DNA of 64,000 nucleotides from Sipunculus nudus. Its lineage: Eukaryota; Annelida; Sipuncula; Golfingiida; Sipunculidae. The stretch covers positions 38,465,027-38,529,026 of the forward strand of contig CM049308.1 in the NCBI GenBank assembly GCA_026874595.1, given 5' to 3'. Of the stretch, positions 12,859-27,447 are shown piece by piece (position 1 is the first letter of the stretch; each line of letters opens with the position of its first letter). The notes under the pieces are model-generated. The model was given only the letters and a program-made list of their open reading frames with translations, made no database searches and had not been told where the DNA came from. Position numbers and translations under genes: made by a program.

Positions 12859-13222
12859 TCCTCACACAGCAGTTATACACTGTGGTCACCCCAGATCTCT
12901 TTTCATGAAACCGCTGTTTTGTATAACAAGATTCTATGGATTTGACCACCAGGGTGAGCACTGGTTACACTGTGACATCTTCTCTCATTGGTCTAATTCT
13001 TGGCCCTGTGCCAGAACCATGTTATCAGACCAATGAGTGTGTGTTGCATGTTTTAAATTTGCAGCTAGATGCATAATGCAATACCATGATTTCTTTAGTA
13101 TAATTACAAATCTTTGCTCTGTGCACAACCTGGTGGTCATGCCAAGAGAACCTTGCCATACAAAGCAGCAGTTACACAAAAGAGATCTTGGACAAGTGCA
13201 GTGTATGACCGCTGTGTGAGGA
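12859..13222. repeat. Fold-back element with roughly 105-bp inverted arms
   Basis: The left arm begins tcctcacacagc at 12859 and the right arm ends gctgtgtgagga at 13222. Arms match for about 105 bp with scattered differences, around a spacer of about 155 bp. The same short peptide (PHTAVIHC) appears in reading frames from both arms because of the inversion. It looks like a non-autonomous DNA element; no target duplication is certain. Confidence 0.8.
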
Positions 13223-13485
13223 TCATACTCCAGGAATGATTGCAGAAAATTGTCACATGGCCAATGCTTGTCCATGGAGTCAGTGTGCTTCATTGTGAGT
13301 CAAATATAGGGAAACAATTTGTTTCCACTTATTTCCACTTTGTGCTTTTGTCTTAAAGGAATTGTTTTTATGCTAACTGAAATAATCACAATTGTGGCAA
13401 AATACTGCATGTATCACACATGTTCAGAAGCTGATTCTCAGTATAATTTTCAGTATAATTTTATACTTGACAGAATACAGATCTT

Positions 13486-13491
13486 TTTAAT
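13486..13491 (-). promoter_or_regulatory. Candidate galectin polyadenylation signal
   Basis: ATTAAA on the minus strand, 43 nt past the galectin stop codon at 13535-13537. It is the only close variant of AATAAA I see in the first 200 nt downstream. Confidence 0.4.
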
Positions 13492-13534
13492 GGTCTCTCA
13501 GGTTTAACTGAGGGAGACGTGGCTTGACAGTGTT

Positions 13535-13651
13535 CTAATTAATTTTCACTCTTTTGAGTGCCACATCACCATGGATCTTCAGCTGCTGGATGCAAGACAG
13601 GTCACGGATTCGATATTCAAACTTGGTGAATTTTTCATTGTCCACCATAAC
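13535..13651 (-). CDS. Galectin exon 8: CRD2 C-terminal strands and stop
   Basis: Acceptor TTTTTACAG, then VMVDNEKFTKFEYR and a block ending KIHGDVALKRVKIN and TAG. This matches the galectin pattern F.V.V....F..F.HR, followed by L.I.GDV.L. Phase 0 entry; 38 codons plus stop. Confidence 0.9.
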   Translation of the reverse strand, partial: VMVDNEKFTKFEYRIRDLSCIQQLKIHGDVALKRVKIN

Positions 13652-16600
13652 CTGTAAAAAAAAGGTGTGCTTAATATATCACTTGTATTATTAATGTTGT
13701 GTGTTACCTTTGTGTACAATTGAAGCACTAGTACTTGGTTCTATGGGAGTCCAGCACTGTTTAAAATAAATACTGTTCGCTTCATATTATATAAATTTAT
13801 ATATAAATGAAGGGGCATCTGCATATAAACTTGGGTCACAAAGGTTTTACCTTACCATAAAAAAATCACATATAGTATGACTTTTTTATGGTGTGGCAAA
13901 TTATAAGTTAACCTCATGTATATGACATATTTTAAGGAAGTGAGGGACATTTTCAGGGTGACAAATCAGGTAAAAAAAAATTTTCACCATCGGAGTCCGA
14001 GGGAAATCTGACAGGTATGTTCACCTGTTTTAACAGAGTACACTGTGTACTCAAACTCATAAACTGTAAGAATGAGTTTTTTTTTTTAATATTTTTTTGT
14101 TTTTGAAATTGAAAAGAATGAAGATAAAAAAATTCTTTAAAATTTCATTGCAAAACAATAATCCAAACATGGACAGTAAGATGGAGTATCTGATGGTCGT
14201 TTAACAACTCCAGCTGAAGATGATGAGCAATGAAATTAAAACGGAAAATATATCATGTAAATACAATTTATTCATGATTTCTTCTAATAGAGAAGATAGA
14301 TTACTGATAAGGTATCTCTTTAAAAATATAGGCACATCCTCCCTGGCACACATTTATAAAGAATTTCAGTGGTTGTTTCCCTATGGGGTGCCCGTTGAAA
14401 TTTGGTAATATTTTCATAAATTGACAGATTAATTCCAAATGGTATGCTGCAGTGAAGGAATAGAGATTAGGCCTTATTAACTATAATGAAATAAAAGACA
14501 TACCTTGCAAAATGTAATGAAATAAAATCAATATCTGAGTAAACAGTCTTTTCTACAACATATTAATCCTATTTAGGAAGGTCAAGGTAATTGGTCACAT
14601 GCTCAAATGACTATACTTTAAAGCTTCTGATTGGTTGTTTAGAGTCATAAATATTCTACAAAATATAAAAATCAAAATGAGGCTGCCAATATATGACAGA
14701 TGCCATGTCACATGGCCAAAAGTTTAAGAAGAACAAGAAGGTCGCAAAACAAAAATATTGGTTTTTGTTATAAAGTTTTACATTTCATATTATAATGTTG
14801 GTCCCTCTTCATCTTTAGTGTCGTAGTGTGTGACACTATTAAAGTTTAAGAAGATAATTGACAAATTTCAATTTGCACCTTCTTGTGGAACAGACTATAG
14901 AAGTATTAACCTGATGTGTGATGTATGATTTCTGTTCACCTGTTAGATGTGTATATATATACCATGATATGTGACATTAATGGATTCACCTTAAATGAAT
15001 TATGTTCACACTGGATGATGATTTCAAAATCTCCGTGGCGGTGAAATGGGAATGTTGGTTGAAAGCGTTCTTCCCTCCCCCATTTTCCTGACTTCATTGT
15101 GTTCCGCACAACAACACATCCTGCAAATCTTGGATTGAAGTGGAATGCTATGTCTCCATTCCCGCACACAAGGTCAATAGTGAACCTGTGAAAAATAGAA
15201 AGTATATTAGAAGTGAATTTAGTACCCTTTTAAAGGGCACTTCTAGAACTATCTGTTTAACACAAACAAATTCAAAAGTGGTCAAGAAATAAAGGAGAAA
15301 GAGATTTTTTTGTGATATGCAAATATTTGCTAAAGTAAACAGCTAAATAAAGAGGGGCTAACATAACCTCCGCACTGTACTGATCAAACTGGCCCAGCCA
15401 GCTATTTCAGCATCTTGAACCTGGATAATTGAGAGGTTTGAGATTCATGGTGAACAATCATGATAGAGCTGAGATAGCCTAAGCGATCATTCTGCAGAAG
15501 CAACACCAAATGCAGTGCAAAAGTTTCCACAAGACATGATAGAGGGTAGCAGGACAGCTACAGCCCCCTGAACCAGAGTCAAGACAAGAGGCTGGACAAG
15601 CCAGCAAGGAGACTGCTGATTCATGCCCACTTAGTGACAAACACCTGAACACCACAGCCACCTGCATGCAGACAGTTTGGTGCTTGTCTATAAAAAATTC
15701 CTGAGAGCCATCTTAGTTTTTTTTCATTAGCACATTAATTTGCATAATTAATGAATTTCAATATTTTAGGTAAAAGTTTAAGAGCCAACACCCACATTAG
15801 TTAAAGATAGACAAAAGGAAAAAAATTAAATAAAAGAGAAGCAGCATTTCTTAAAAAATTGCATAATTAATGTATTTCAATATTCTGTGTAGAACTACAC
15901 CTAACCCTATCAGACAAATTAAACAAAATCAAAATTGGTTGAGAATTGAAGGAGTAGGATTTTTTTGTTAATTGTGGACCAAGTGGCCAGACACATGGAC
16001 ACCTGAATGGATTAAAATTAACTAAGGAGTAATTAATGTGAGTAAAAATAGCAAAGTTTGAGAATGAACTACTTTTGAAATAGACATTTCTAATATCATC
16101 ACCAATTTTGCCCATGATAAATCAAGAAATGTAATTTAATTTGTAGATTTGTTACATTGTGATGATTGAAATTGATACTGACATGTAAGTAATTATACTA
16201 TAACTGAAATGTCAGACATTTGTTATATTATCTAACATATAGCAAATGAAAAACAAGAGACCATAGGGTAACAGCGCTCAGCTGAATTTGCCTATGACAT
16301 TAAAATATCGAATCCAGACAGGCAGACAGACAGGCAGGCAGACAGACAGGCAGACAGAAAAGAGGTAAAGGTTTATGTTATATTGTTGCACTTGTAAATG
16401 TATTCCTTATGCTACAGCAATTTGGCAACAATGTTAATAATTCTGTCCTGCATTTTTAGTTTTTGTTCTCTTAGTTCCAATTACATGTGATGTTCCTTAA
16501 TTGTGCTCCTACAATGATTGTACAAGCAATACAAGGGCATTTGTTGTCTCTACATTTGAACAAATAAACACATTTTGTTATTAGTTATACAAATAGAAAT

Positions 16601-19600
16601 TTTGTCACAAAGCCATGTAATACATAATTATCAATATATTTAATTAAATGGTTCAAAAAGAAAAAAAAAATAAAAATAAAAAGTGCTGTCCAGTAAAACT
16701 CTGTGAGGTTCAGCAAATTTTCTGCACTGCCAGCTTCCCAAGTCTGGTGGAATTTTTTCTTAAATTTTGAGCCTGGTTCAGGTATGGTTTTTAAAGTACT
16801 TAACAGACAACCACTGAGATTTTGTTGATTTTCTTTGTGATTATCTTATTGAATATCAATTCACACTAAAAAGCATTTTGCTCAAACCATTTAGAATTTC
16901 ATTCTTTCTGTTCCCATATCAAAAATTTTTACCAAATAATCTGTCAGAATTTTTATGCCTGTGTATGCTGAGTGTGAACAGTTTCCAGTTCACTAAAATA
17001 CTAGGCAACAGATCTATTGTCTCAATACAACATTCTTTTCTTTCAGAACTGTAAAGCAGCAAATATTTTATAAAACAGGCCTACAGTGAAATCTCCCCTA
17101 AAGGATCACCTGCAGGACCAGCCACAGTGGTCATGTTAGTGGGGTGGTCATGTTAGAGGGGTGGTCATGTTAGTGGGGTGGTCATGTTAGTGGGGTGGTC
17201 ATGTTAGTGGGGTGATCATGTTAGAGGGGTGGTCATGTTAGTGGGGTGATCATGTTAGTGGGGTGATCATGTTAGTGGGGTGATCATGTTAGAGGGGTGG
17301 TCATGTTAGTGGGGTGATCATGTTAGTGGGGTGGTCATGTTAGTGGGGTGATCATGTTAGAGGGGTGATCATATTAGAGGGGTGATCATGTTAGTGGGGT
17401 GATCATGTTAGAGGGGTGGTCATGTTAGTGGGGTGATCATGTTAGAGGAGTGGTCATGTTAGTGGGGTGATCATGTTAGAGGGGTGATCATGTTAGAGGG
17501 GTGATCATGTTAGTGGGGTGATCATGTTAGAGGGGTGGTCATGTTAGAGGGGTGATCATGTTAGAGGGGTGGTCATGTTAGTTGGGTGATCATGTTAGAG
17601 GGGTGGTCATGTTAGTGGGGTGATCATGTTAGAGGGGTGGTCATGTTAGTGGGGTGGTCATGTTAGAGGGGTGGTCATGTTAGTGGGGTGATCATGTTAG
17701 AGGGGTGGTCATGTTAGTGGGGTGATCATGTTAGTGGGGTGGTCATGTTAGTGGGGTGATCATGTTAGAGGGGTGGTCATTTTAGTGGGGTGATCATGTT
17801 AGTGGGGTGGTCATGTTAGTGGGGTGATCATGTTAGAGGGGTGATCATGTTAGAGGGGTGGTCATGTTAGTGGGGTGATCATGTTAGTGGGGTGGTCATG
17901 TTAGTGGGGTGATCATGTTAGAGGGGTGATCATGTTAGAGGGGTGGTCATGTTAGTGGGGTGGTCATGTTAGTGGGGTGATCATGTTAGAGGGGTGGTCA
18001 TGTTAGTGGGGTGATCATGTTAGAGGGGTGGTCATGTTAGTGGGGTGATCATGTTAGAGGGGTGGTCATGTTAGTGGGGTGGTCATGTTAGTGGGGTGGT
18101 CATGTTAGTGGGGTGGTCATGTTAGTGGGGTGGTCATGTTAGTGGGGTCGTCATGTTAGTGGGGTGATCATGTTAGAGGGGTGTTCATGTTAGAGGGGTG
18201 ATCATGTTAGAGGGGTGATCATGTTAGTGGGGTGATCATGTTAGAGGGGTGGTCATGTTAGTGGGGTGATCATGTTAGAGGGGTGGTCATGTTAGTGGGG
18301 TGATCATGTTAGAGGGATGATCATGTTAGTGGGGTGATCATGTTAGTGGGGTGATCATGTTAGAGAGGGTGACCATGTTAGAGGGGTGATCATGTTAGTG
18401 GGGTGATCATGTTAGTGGGGTGATCATGTTAGAGGGGTGGTCATGTTAGTGGGGTGGTCATGTTAGAGGGGTGATCATGTTAGAGGGGTGATCATGTTAG
18501 TGGGGTGATCATGTTAGTGGGGTGGTCATGTTAGTGGGGTGATCATGTTAGAGGGGTGATCATGTTAGAGGGGTGATCATGTTAGTGGGGTGATCATGTT
18601 AGAGGGGTGGTCATGTTAGAGGGGTGATCATGTTAGAGGGGTGGTCATGTTAGTGGGGTGATCATGTTAGAGGGGTGGTCATGTTAGTTGGGTGGTCATG
18701 TTAGTGGGGTGGTCATGTTAGTGGGGTGGTCATGTTAGAGGGGTGGTCATTTTACTGGGGTGATCATGTTAGTGGGGTGGTCATGTTAGTGGGGTAATCA
18801 TGTTAGAGGGGTGATCATGTTAGAGGGGTGGTCATGTTAGTGGGGTGATCATGTTAGTGGGGTGGTCATGTTAGTGGGGTGATCATGTTAGAGGGGTGAT
18901 CATGTTAGAGGGGTGGTCATGTTAGTGGGGTGGTCATGTTAGTGGGGTGATCATGTTAGAGGGGTGGTCATGTTAGTGGGGTGATCATGTTAGAGTGGTG
19001 GTCATGTTAGTGGGGTGATCATGTTAGAGGGGTGGTCATGTTAGTGGGGTGGTCATGTTAGTGGGGTGATCATGTTAGAGGGGTGGTCATGTTAGTGGGG
19101 TGATCATGTTTGTGGGGTGGTCATGTTAGTGGGGTGTTCATGTTAGAGGGGTGATCATGTTAGAGGGGTGATCATGTTAGTGGGGTGATCATGTTAGAGG
19201 GGTGGTCATGTTAGTGGGGTGATCATGTTAGAGGGGTGGTCATGTTAGTGGGGTGGTCATGTTAGTGGGGTGGTCATGTTAGTGGGGTGATCATGTTAGT
19301 GGGGTGATCATGTTAGTGGGGTGGTCATGTTAGTGGGGTGATCATGTTAGAGGGGTGATCATGTTAGTGGGGTGATCATGTTAGAGGGGTGATCATGTTA
19401 GAGGGGTGGTCATGTTAGAGGGGTGATCATGTTAGAGGGGTGGTCATGTTAGAGGGGTGATCATGTAAGAGGGGTGGTCATGTTAGTGGGGTGATCATGT
19501 TAGTGGGGTGATCATGTTAGTGGGGTGATCATGTAAGTGGGGTGGTCATGTTAGAGGGGTGGTCATGTTAGTGGGGTGATCATGTTAGAGGGGTGGTCAT

Positions 19601-22600
19601 GTTAGTGGGGTGATCATGTTAGAGGGGTGGTCATGTTAGTGGGGTGGTCATGTTAGTCGGGTGGTCATGTTAGAGGGGTGGTCATGTTAGTGGGGTGGTC
19701 ATGTTAGTGGGGTGGTCATGTTAGTGGGGTGGTCATGTTAGTGGGGTGGTCATGTTAGTGGGGTGATCATGTTAGAGGGGTGGTCATGTTAGTGGGGTGA
19801 TCATGTTAGTGGGGTGATCATGTTAGAGGGGTGGTCATGTTAGTGGGGTGATCATGTTAGAGGGGTGGTCATGTTAGAGGGGTGGTCATGTTAGTGGGGT
19901 GATCATGTTAGAGGGGTGGTCATGTTAGAGGGGTGGTCATGTTAGTGGGGTGGTCATGTTAGTGGGGTGATCACGTTAGAGGGATGGTCATGTTAGTGGG
20001 GTGGTCATGTTAGTGGGATGGTCATGTTAGTGGGGTGGTCATGTTAGTGGGGTGGTCATGTTAGTGGGGTGGTCATGTTAGAGGGGTGGTCATGTTAGTG
20101 GGGTGGAGGGGTGGTCATGTTAGTAGGGTGGTCATGTTAGTGGGGTGATCATGTTAGTGGGGTGGTCATGTTAGAGGGGTGGTCATGTTAGAGGGGTGGT
20201 CATGTTAGTGGGGTGGTCATGTTAGTGGGGTGGTCATGTTAGTGGGGTGATCATGTTAGAGGGGTGGTCATGTTAGTGGGGTGGTCATGTTAGTGGGGTG
20301 GTCATGTTAGAGGGATGGTCATGTTAGTGGGGTGGTCATGTTAGTGAGGTGATCATGTTAGAGGGGTGAACATGTTAGTGGGGTGATAATGTTAGTGGGG
20401 TGGTCATGTTAGTGGGGTGGTCATGTTAGTGGGGTGATCATGTTAGTGGGGTGGTCATGTTAGTGGGGTAGTCATGTTAGAGGGGTGGTCATGTTTGTGG
20501 GGTGATCATATTAGTGGGGTGATCATGTTAGTGGGGTGGTCATGTTAGTGGGGTGGTCATGTTAGAGGGAGGGTTTTACATTAGTCTGGGACCAAAAAAG
20601 GTAGTCGTCTTCACAGGGTGGTCATGAAAGCAGGTACAGATTTCACTGTATATACTGGATATCAGGAGATAAAACAGTTTTAAACAACCTCGTGGAAGAT
20701 TAAATAAGTACTGACCACACTTCAAAATCACCCTATGTATTGTCACATCACTGGCACAGTCCAACATGACTTACGCGTTTGCATCACTGTACACGGTTCC
20801 AGAGATGTGGATGGTCCTGCCTGAGTACATCCCACCACTCAAGGCTTTACTAAAGGGCATGGTTGGAGGCTGCAAATAGTGAAAATATTGAAAGATGTAC
20901 AATATTTGTTGCATACCAGTGCCACTCAGTTATATCAAATCAAGCATAAATGTTTTATATCCAACTTTAATTTGTGGATGAGGGTGCAGTCATCCCAAAA
21001 GCGTTCCTCTGGCTTCTCCTGGGCAGATGAAGGTCCAGTGGACAAATAACTCTCTCCACAGATAAATTCCCTCCTTGAGACTGTCTTTGGAGAGTACTTT
21101 CATGTTGTATTGCTCTTCCTTTATCAAACCCTTGCCTTGCAAAAATTTGAAACAGCTCATGTGGTCTGCCAGACTGCACACAGAATAAAAAGCTGATGTC
21201 ACAAGTAGCATGTCAGAATTAGGGGTATACCTTTAAGATTCATTATAATTAAAACACATTTCACAAATTCATCCTCAATGGAAGATTTTTCTTTTGTTTA
21301 ATTCCAATGAGAACACAATACATAAAATGGTGCCAAATGGGACAAAAATACAAAAGAATTATTGTTCTGAAAAGTCAAACAATCACTAAAATGTGACTAA
21401 AACATAATTCTGGTTAAATGATAAACAGACAGTTTTTGAAAAATCATGTCATGTTTGATTTAAATTTTAAAATAATAAAAAAAAATCCAGATGTGTGACC
21501 AAAGCCTAATATAATCAGGAGACCCATAAGGTCCACTTGCCATGTCAATTAAAACTGAAAATGAGTAACACTGTTTGAGATATCCTAGGGCATATGACGT
21601 AACATTTACAATAAAAAAATAATAAAAACCCCAAAACCATACAAGTGTGACCATAACTTAAATCAGGCTTGAAGACTCATACGATGCATAAGCGCTTATG
21701 ATTAGAAGTAGATCATGGTGAAATTTTTAATATGCTGTGACGCATAGAAATAAATATATTAACAGACACACAAACAGAAGGAGCTGACAAAAATATCATC
21801 AATATGGAAGAACATTGATTTACAAACAACAAAAATCTTTGTTCAAGCACTGGTTATGTCAAAACCGGACATGAATAACTCGGTGACAGTCTGAACTGAA
21901 TAGGTTACAGAGAATACAAAATATGGCATGAAAGGTCATATACTGCCTTAGGAAGTATGACAGAATAAGTGGATATATGAATTTAAAAAGCTGTTAAAAA
22001 CATTTTTACTTCAATAATCATAAATGATGAAGTAACTGTTATGTTCTTAATATATCATGATATGTCTTTTAATTATTTTTCATTATCAACCATATAATTT
22101 ATAATGCGCCTTAGGAAAGTTAATGCATACTGTTTAAGTTGCCTTACAGAAATAAATATTTGTATTTGTAAGGATCTGATAACTATATCCTCCACTCCAC
22201 CAAGGAAGGGGATAATAAAGTGTAAGCAGGTAATACTCACCGGGGTCTGGGCCCTTGGTGGTTGATATGGTGGTGCAGGTGGTTGGTATGGTGTAACTGG
22301 TGGTGTGGCCCTTGGAGCTTCATATGGGGGCGGTGCTCCCTGAAACACCAGAGCAGGCTGCAAACTGAGAGCTGGCTTTTGATACTTGTTACTGGGCATT
22401 TTTTAACCATAGATTATTGATAAAATCAGGGTTAAGCGTCAGGGGAAATGTTACTCAAAATGTCAATGACTTCCAATAAAACCGCACTCCAAACTCCAAG
22501 CCTTCCTTTACTGACTGCCCTCATCTTAAGTTTTCATTATTTATTTTTATGTATATGACACTACTAAATCATGTTTTTCCTCTATTTGACCCAAATTATT

Positions 22601-25600
22601 TATGAATTCTTCTGCACTGACACAAACTATTAATGCCTCTCCTGTAAATCTGAATCTCATAGTGTATTTACCTGAATTTGACATTGCCTATTAACATATT
22701 CATCTGTATTTGATATTACCTGTAAATGTGCCCTTCTGCATTTGCCAATGATTATTGTTTTCATATATCTGACCCTACTTACTTATGCACTCTTCTATAT
22801 TTGACACAATCTGCAAATGTGATTCTTTTGCACTTGACAAACATATTGGTGCTTTCTTCTCTATTTGACACTACCGGTCCACATTAATGTGATATTTTTC
22901 ATTTAACACTAATTTCACTATCTGAATTACAGGTTATAACTTTGCTTTAATGCCTTAACGTTTTGATAATAATTTGATTATTCTAAGAACTGTGCATACA
23001 ATAAGCAAAATCCAGAAAGAGTAGTAACATCATATCGTTGTTGCTATATACTGGTAGTTAATTAAACCCTATTCAATAGACATGCAGTGCCATAAGAAGC
23101 AGATCCAGAGGAGGGGGCCCAGACCCCAATTTTTACAGCAACTGCAACCTTTCTTTAAGGTTTAAATACCAATTTTTGCAGCCTAGATCCCCCTTTCCTG
23201 GACCTGGGGACTTGTTTTTAGGTTTTTCATTAGTCCACCAGGGTTTGACCCTTCCTATTCCTAAATCCTGGATCTGTCCCTGGCCATCGATGCATTGGCA
23301 GCCCATGGACCCATCCATTTAAATTTTTATAATTAAGAATGTCTTGTTAAAATGTTGAATATCAAAGAACTTCAGAATAGAGACCTCATACATCTTCCTA
23401 TTATAAGCAAGACTCTTGCTCAGCTTAGAGCAAAGAGAGTCCTTGTTTCATTATTCCCCTCTCTCAGCAGTGTAATGAATTATAACTCACATAGCATCCC
23501 TGTATACACAGAACAAAACAAACCTGATGCTATTTCCAGATCATTGGTGTTGCAATGCCAGAGCATCATTGATAACCTGACCAACCAATTAGGGACTTTA
23601 AAACCTATCCAATTTCCAATGCAGCTCTTCCTGTCCACATGCTGTGTGAACAGTATTGCCATTTAGTATCATTGGATTGATTGACTGTTACAATTTTGGC
23701 TCCATCATATGCATGTTTGTTTATATTTCATTTTATAGCTGGCAGAGCTGACTGGCATGGTTGAAAGACAGCCTTGCTTATATGAAGATAAGCTCTTTAC
23801 ACAGCACTTTAACTACAGGCCTACTGCTTATATGGGAAGCGTCCCGGTAACTGTCTGAACAGGCCACAGGCTCGGAGAGAATTGCGGCAGACGTGGTTTG
23901 CTTAGGGCCTTGGGCACATAGGATGCCCAGCCAATGAGCTCTAATTCAAACGAAACGTAACAACAAAGGCTGCGTGCACACCTCGCTGGCTGGTTTCAGT
24001 TCTGCAGACAACAGATACATGGCTACGCTAACACAGTCATACTGTCAGGATCGAATTGGTCGATGATGCGAGAATGCAGAGGGAGCAATTAAAATTCGAC
24101 CATTAACTGTCTTCAAATGGCACTTAAAGCGCAGCTATGGGAGGAGCCAGGATGCCTGTTGAGTGTTTGTTTATTGGCATAAGGTTGGCTGCTCTGTCAC
24201 ATCATACGCACATGTTTTTCAGCAGACAACGAACCGCCATCTGGTGTCTAAATATATCATAAACGGTCAAAGCTGGCAGCGTGAAAATCAGTTGCTTCTT
24301 TAGAAGCATAAGATTTCCACTGCCTCGGGAGCGTAAAATGAAGATATCTGACGTGGTCCTTACCACTGCTGGTGGATAGCCTGGTCCTGGCGCAGGAGGA
24401 GTAAATATCCCCGGATGAGCTGGATGGACAAGCGGAGGTGCATGTCCTGGTGGTGACTGTCCTTCCTGAAATCGTAGCTTGTGAACCTGAACATTTCCCG
24501 TCACAGACAGATGGGTTACAGTCTCCTTCGCAAGGCGATGGCTGTACTCTGTGAAGTGTGCTTTATTGAATGCAATCTGCAAAACCAAATGTATAATACC
24601 ATTTATGTAGCTTTATCTTGCTGATGTTTTATTATCTGTCAAAATTAATTGGGATAAATTAGGAACATAGATTCTGATCGTTTCTCCATAAACGTAATAA
24701 TAAAGTCTTCTAAGGCCAAAATAAAAAAAAGTATGGTTCTCAGGCACTTTTTTTCAGAAATCAATGCGGGCGGGCGATTTTTTTATTCTTAATCTTTTGG
24801 TATGTTTCAATGAAAATGTCAAATAATAAGGGAAAAACATGATAATAACTGAATTTTTTTTGGCTAAACAAGTGAAAGCACTAAATGACAAAGGAAATTG
24901 TATGATTTTATCTTCTTGAAAGAAATGTCGGAGTGGCTGCAGCTCAAAATTGGTAAGTTTCTATTGTAAATCAAAATAAAAATTTTTGATGCGAGGGTTT
25001 AACACTGATGCAGAGGGTGCCTAAGAACCATACCTTTTATTTTTTTTGGCCTAAATCAGTCTTTCTTAAGGTTACAAGTGACCATAAGTCTGACAATATT
25101 TTTGTACTTATATTATAAAAAACAGACGGTAAATCTGAAAAACCAGTTTTTTTCATACCAGATAAAATATGGTGTTACTTAACATGCTCTCCGGAACAAG
25201 TGACTGTTCTACCTCCATATAGGTGCATTCAACCACCTCCAGTCACACTGTTTTTCATTTTGTTCCCATTGGCAATTGTATTGTGTTTACTAATAGTTAA
25301 TAGATAACATGCTTACAAACCCATCACAGGGGTTTAATAAAAACTTTCCTAAGCAGGAGTTACTTGGAGTTCATTTATATGTACCAAAAGAAAGTCAGAA
25401 ATCTCATAAATTCTATAAACAAGGTATGTGAATAGCTGGCTTTAACTGGGTAAATATTGTAGGAATCTCTTTACATAACAAATCATATTCCAGTTTATCA
25501 AAACAAGGACAGGTTGGTCTGAGTGGTCTAATGGAGTGGTCTTTGAACTTTTCTCATGCCAGCTGATAAGCTCATCACACCACAAAGTATACATCTCAAA

Positions 25601-27386
25601 CTCAACTTTCAAACTGTGGCAGTTTCCTCTGTCCAGCATTTTCCCCACTTTTACAGAGAAACCAAATAAAACTATAAATCTGCATTCTAAGGAATGCAAG
25701 CTCCACCATGTGAAGCTCACTACTGTGGGATGCTCCACAACCCGTGATTGCATTCACGCAGTGAAGGTACATTTGTGAATATTCCTTAATAACTTCCTGG
25801 AATCTGGTTCATGTACCAGATCAATACCAAAATCTTTCTGATTCTTCACTGGTCCATTCCCTAAATGCCCTGAAAATTTCATGAGATTCTGTTGATGATT
25901 GTGTGAGTTATTTCATGAAAAAAAAACACATAAACACATAAATGGGGCTGAAAGCATACCCTTCAGCAGAGGCAATAGAAAAGTGCTACAGAAAATTGGT
26001 TTTGAAATACTGCTGAGTAAAAAGCATAAGCAAAGTAAAATGACAGTATAGCAATTTACGAGTATATCTGCAGTTATTGTTTTAATCACATTGACATTTC
26101 TGTATGGACTATTAATATCTAAACAGAGCACTCTCTTGACATGGTGTGATCTCAGGTGGTTGCTCAAGCTAAAACTAAATCAATACTAATCAAAACTAGT
26201 TATATGCAACTGTACAAATATCAACCTGATAAAATGGCAGACCTGCCAAAGGTAAATGATTGAAAAAAGACTAGCTGATAAGGCTAAAGATAGAAGCATG
26301 CTTTGACTAAGAAGATTGACAAACAGAGTAAACTTAGCTACATATCTCATATAAATTTTCAATCTGTCAACACATTTCTTTTTATCGCAGACAAAACAAG
26401 GGACCCATGGGTCACGGCGCTCAGCTGATCATGATTGGACTATAAATGTATCACCGTTGTGATACTATATTAAGTAGATAAAGCTTAGAATATCATGGTC
26501 ATGTTGGGCTTTTATAAAGGAATATAATGTAATATGTGAGTAAATGATATATGAAATAACCTGACTGATGGATTAATATGGAGTAAAATATAGTGGTTTA
26601 TTTTTTATTTATTTGGGAGGGGTCGAAAAAAGCAATTTATTTGAGCAAATATGAATGCAATGACAGTATGCTAAGCAGTGGTATAATGATGATAAGGCTA
26701 TTTGTTGAAGGATCTATAGTGTATGGAAAACTGCAAGAGTTCAATTTGACAGATACAAGGTTATGATTAACTAAACTTTTTTTTATCAATTTTATGATAT
26801 GTATACAGTTGCCATAACGTCCCCATTCCACAGGTGCAATGACTTGATGGGGGGGGGGGGGGGGGGGGGGGGGTTGTGTTATGATCAGAGTTACAATGCC
26901 TCTGTCTCTCTGTAGATATTTTCTTTAATTATTAAATTTTATGCTATAGCTATAGAACTATTGTTCACAGTGCCAAGGAGCAAAGCCTCAGTGGGATGAA
27001 GAAGGGGATGGGGAGAGTTACAACACCCTTGCATATACATACAGAATATGAAATTTAATTCAACAGTGCTTATAAAAAAAAAGTTTATTCATGAACATTA
27101 AATATTTAAAACAGACAGAAAGATGGAGAAACAAAGCAAATAATTTTTTTCCTATTCTACTGAGCCAAGAAAAAATTAACAATATTTGCATTTATTCCTT
27201 TTTTTCATTACATAATTTTAATCCAAGTTTCCAAATGTTACTATAAATTTACAGTATAACATACATGTGATTGGGAATAATTTAGTTGATTCACATTTCT
27301 AAATTGCATCAACATTTATAGCTAATGTATCTAGTTTATAGTACCTGTCAACAGAATGGGATGGAGGGAGGAATGGAGGCAATTAG

Positions 27387-27447
<61 letters not shown>

